Notes under the pieces: generated by a model | Told to the model about the DNA's origin: nothing | Databases searched by the model: none | The model's input: only the letters and a program-made list of their open reading frames with translations | From: Sulfuritortus calidifontis | Lineage (GTDB): Bacteria > Pseudomonadota > Gammaproteobacteria > Burkholderiales > Thiobacillaceae | Assembly: GCF_003967275.1 (NCBI RefSeq) | Contig: NZ_AP018721.1 | Location: forward strand, 2,294,001 to 2,358,000 | Length of the DNA: 64,000 nt | Direction: 5' to 3' | Shown here: one piece after another, positions 63,663 through 64,000 of the stretch | Layout: each line of letters begins with the position of its first letter | How positions within the stretch are numbered: position 1 is the first letter of the stretch | Translations under genes and position numbers: made by a program

Positions 63663-64000
63663 ATGCACACCACGATCCTGGCCCTGGACCTGGGCACCAC
63701 CACCGGCTGGGCGCTGCGCGACCGCACCGGCCGCATCACCAGCGGCAGCCAATCCTTCAAGCCGCAGCGCTTCGAAGGCGGCGGCATGCGTTTCCTGCGC
63801 TTCAAGCGCTGGCTCACCGAACTGAAGGCCCACGCCGAAGGGATCGACACGCTGGTCTTCGAGGAAGTGCGCCGCCACGTCTCGACCGACGCCGCACACG
63901 CCTACGGCGGCTTCCTCGCTACGCTCACGGCCTGGTGCGAGCACCACGGCGTCCCCTACCAGGGCGTGCCGGTGGGCACGATCAAGAAGCACGTCACCGG
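63663..64000 (+). CDS. RuvC-like crossover junction endonuclease (3' truncated by window)
   Basis: 112 codons before the window ends. Starts MHTTILALDLGTTTGWALRD: RNase H-fold first strand with catalytic Asp (LALDLGTTTGWA); VFEEVRRHVS supplies the second acidic residue; GVPYQGVPVGTIKKHVTG is the usual segment before the third. Phage members resolve Holliday junctions. The C-terminal third is outside. Confidence 0.85.
   Translation, partial: MHTTILALDLGTTTGWALRDRTGRITSGSQSFKPQRFEGGGMRFLRFKRWLTELKAHAEGIDTLVFEEVRRHVSTDAAHAYGGFLATLTAWCEHHGVPYQGVPVGTIKKHVT

Larger units (their letters stand above)
48285..64000. mobile_element. Integrated phage-like element (right end outside window)
   Basis: From the tRNA terminator onward, housekeeping genes stop and the content becomes XRE/ImmA regulation, a serine recombinase, a phage recombination set and a TOPRIM-primase/SF3 helicase. 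Many genes overlap by four bases. No capsid, terminase or conjugation genes are in view, so it could be a prophage, a satellite or another integrative element. The left boundary lies between 48,285 and 48,512; no attachment repeat can be shown without the other end. Confidence 0.75.

Overview
The window is GC-rich chromosomal DNA from a betaproteobacterium. The evidence is the complete betaproteobacterial-style dcw (division and cell wall) cluster, the pilMNOPQ operon next to mrcA, the rsmI/yraN/diaA/dolP neighbourhood, a DAP-type MurE and cytochrome c4. A dsrS-like gene next to hemL points to a sulfur-oxidising lineage of the Thiobacillus/Sulfuricella/Rhodocyclales kind. The exact genus cannot be fixed from the sequence alone.

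Core region, 1-48,248. The left edge holds the end of hemL, a dsrS homologue, a secreted diheme cytochrome c4, engB, a probable minus-strand small RNA, hemB, two tandem YcgR/PilZ proteins, an uncharacterised nucleotidyltransferase-like gene and mrcA (PBP1a). mrcA is divergent from pilMNOPQ (type IV pilus assembly and secretin). From 32,776 down to 13,695 the minus strand carries mraZ-rsmH-ftsL-ftsI-murE-murF-mraY-murD-ftsW-murG-murC-murB-ddlB-ftsQ-ftsA-ftsZ-lpxC plus a 60-residue membrane protein. Most junctions overlap by a few bases. The cluster is preceded by a five-repeat MraZ operator and by rnpB (RNase P RNA). Next come pyrC-rsmI (minus), yraN-diaA-dolP-ubiD (plus), an ankyrin protein, a cNMP-binding/rhodanese fusion, a hexose-6-phosphate mutarotase, ilvD, a hybrid histidine kinase paired with a PhnD-like periplasmic protein, lgt, and a tRNA-Ala(CGC).

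Accessory region, about 48,285 to beyond 64,000. Directly after the tRNA terminator the gene content changes to that of an integrated phage-like element, which runs off the right edge. It has three parts. (1) A divergent module: two unrecognised genes on the minus strand face an XRE repressor, an ImmA/IrrE metallopeptidase and a 468-residue coiled-coil protein on the plus strand, with shared operator-like sequences between them. (2) An overlapping cassette of a small protein, a DUF2924-like protein, a serine recombinase and a ParB/HTH-like protein. (3) A replication/recombination module: AlpA-like HTH, a RAMP/Cas7-like protein, a Sak4-like ATPase, a DUF669-like ssDNA-binding protein, a Cas4/RecB-like nuclease, a TOPRIM-primase/SF3 helicase, an inverted-repeat region that could be an origin, and a truncated RuvC-like resolvase.

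Most notable: the probable Spot 42/ErsA-position small RNA beside engB; palindromic repeats inserted in frame in murB and murD; a decayed duplicate of the ddlB start; a palindromic box shared by the pilM leader and the mraZ upstream region; and the uncharacterised XRE/ImmA-controlled divergent module in the mobile element.
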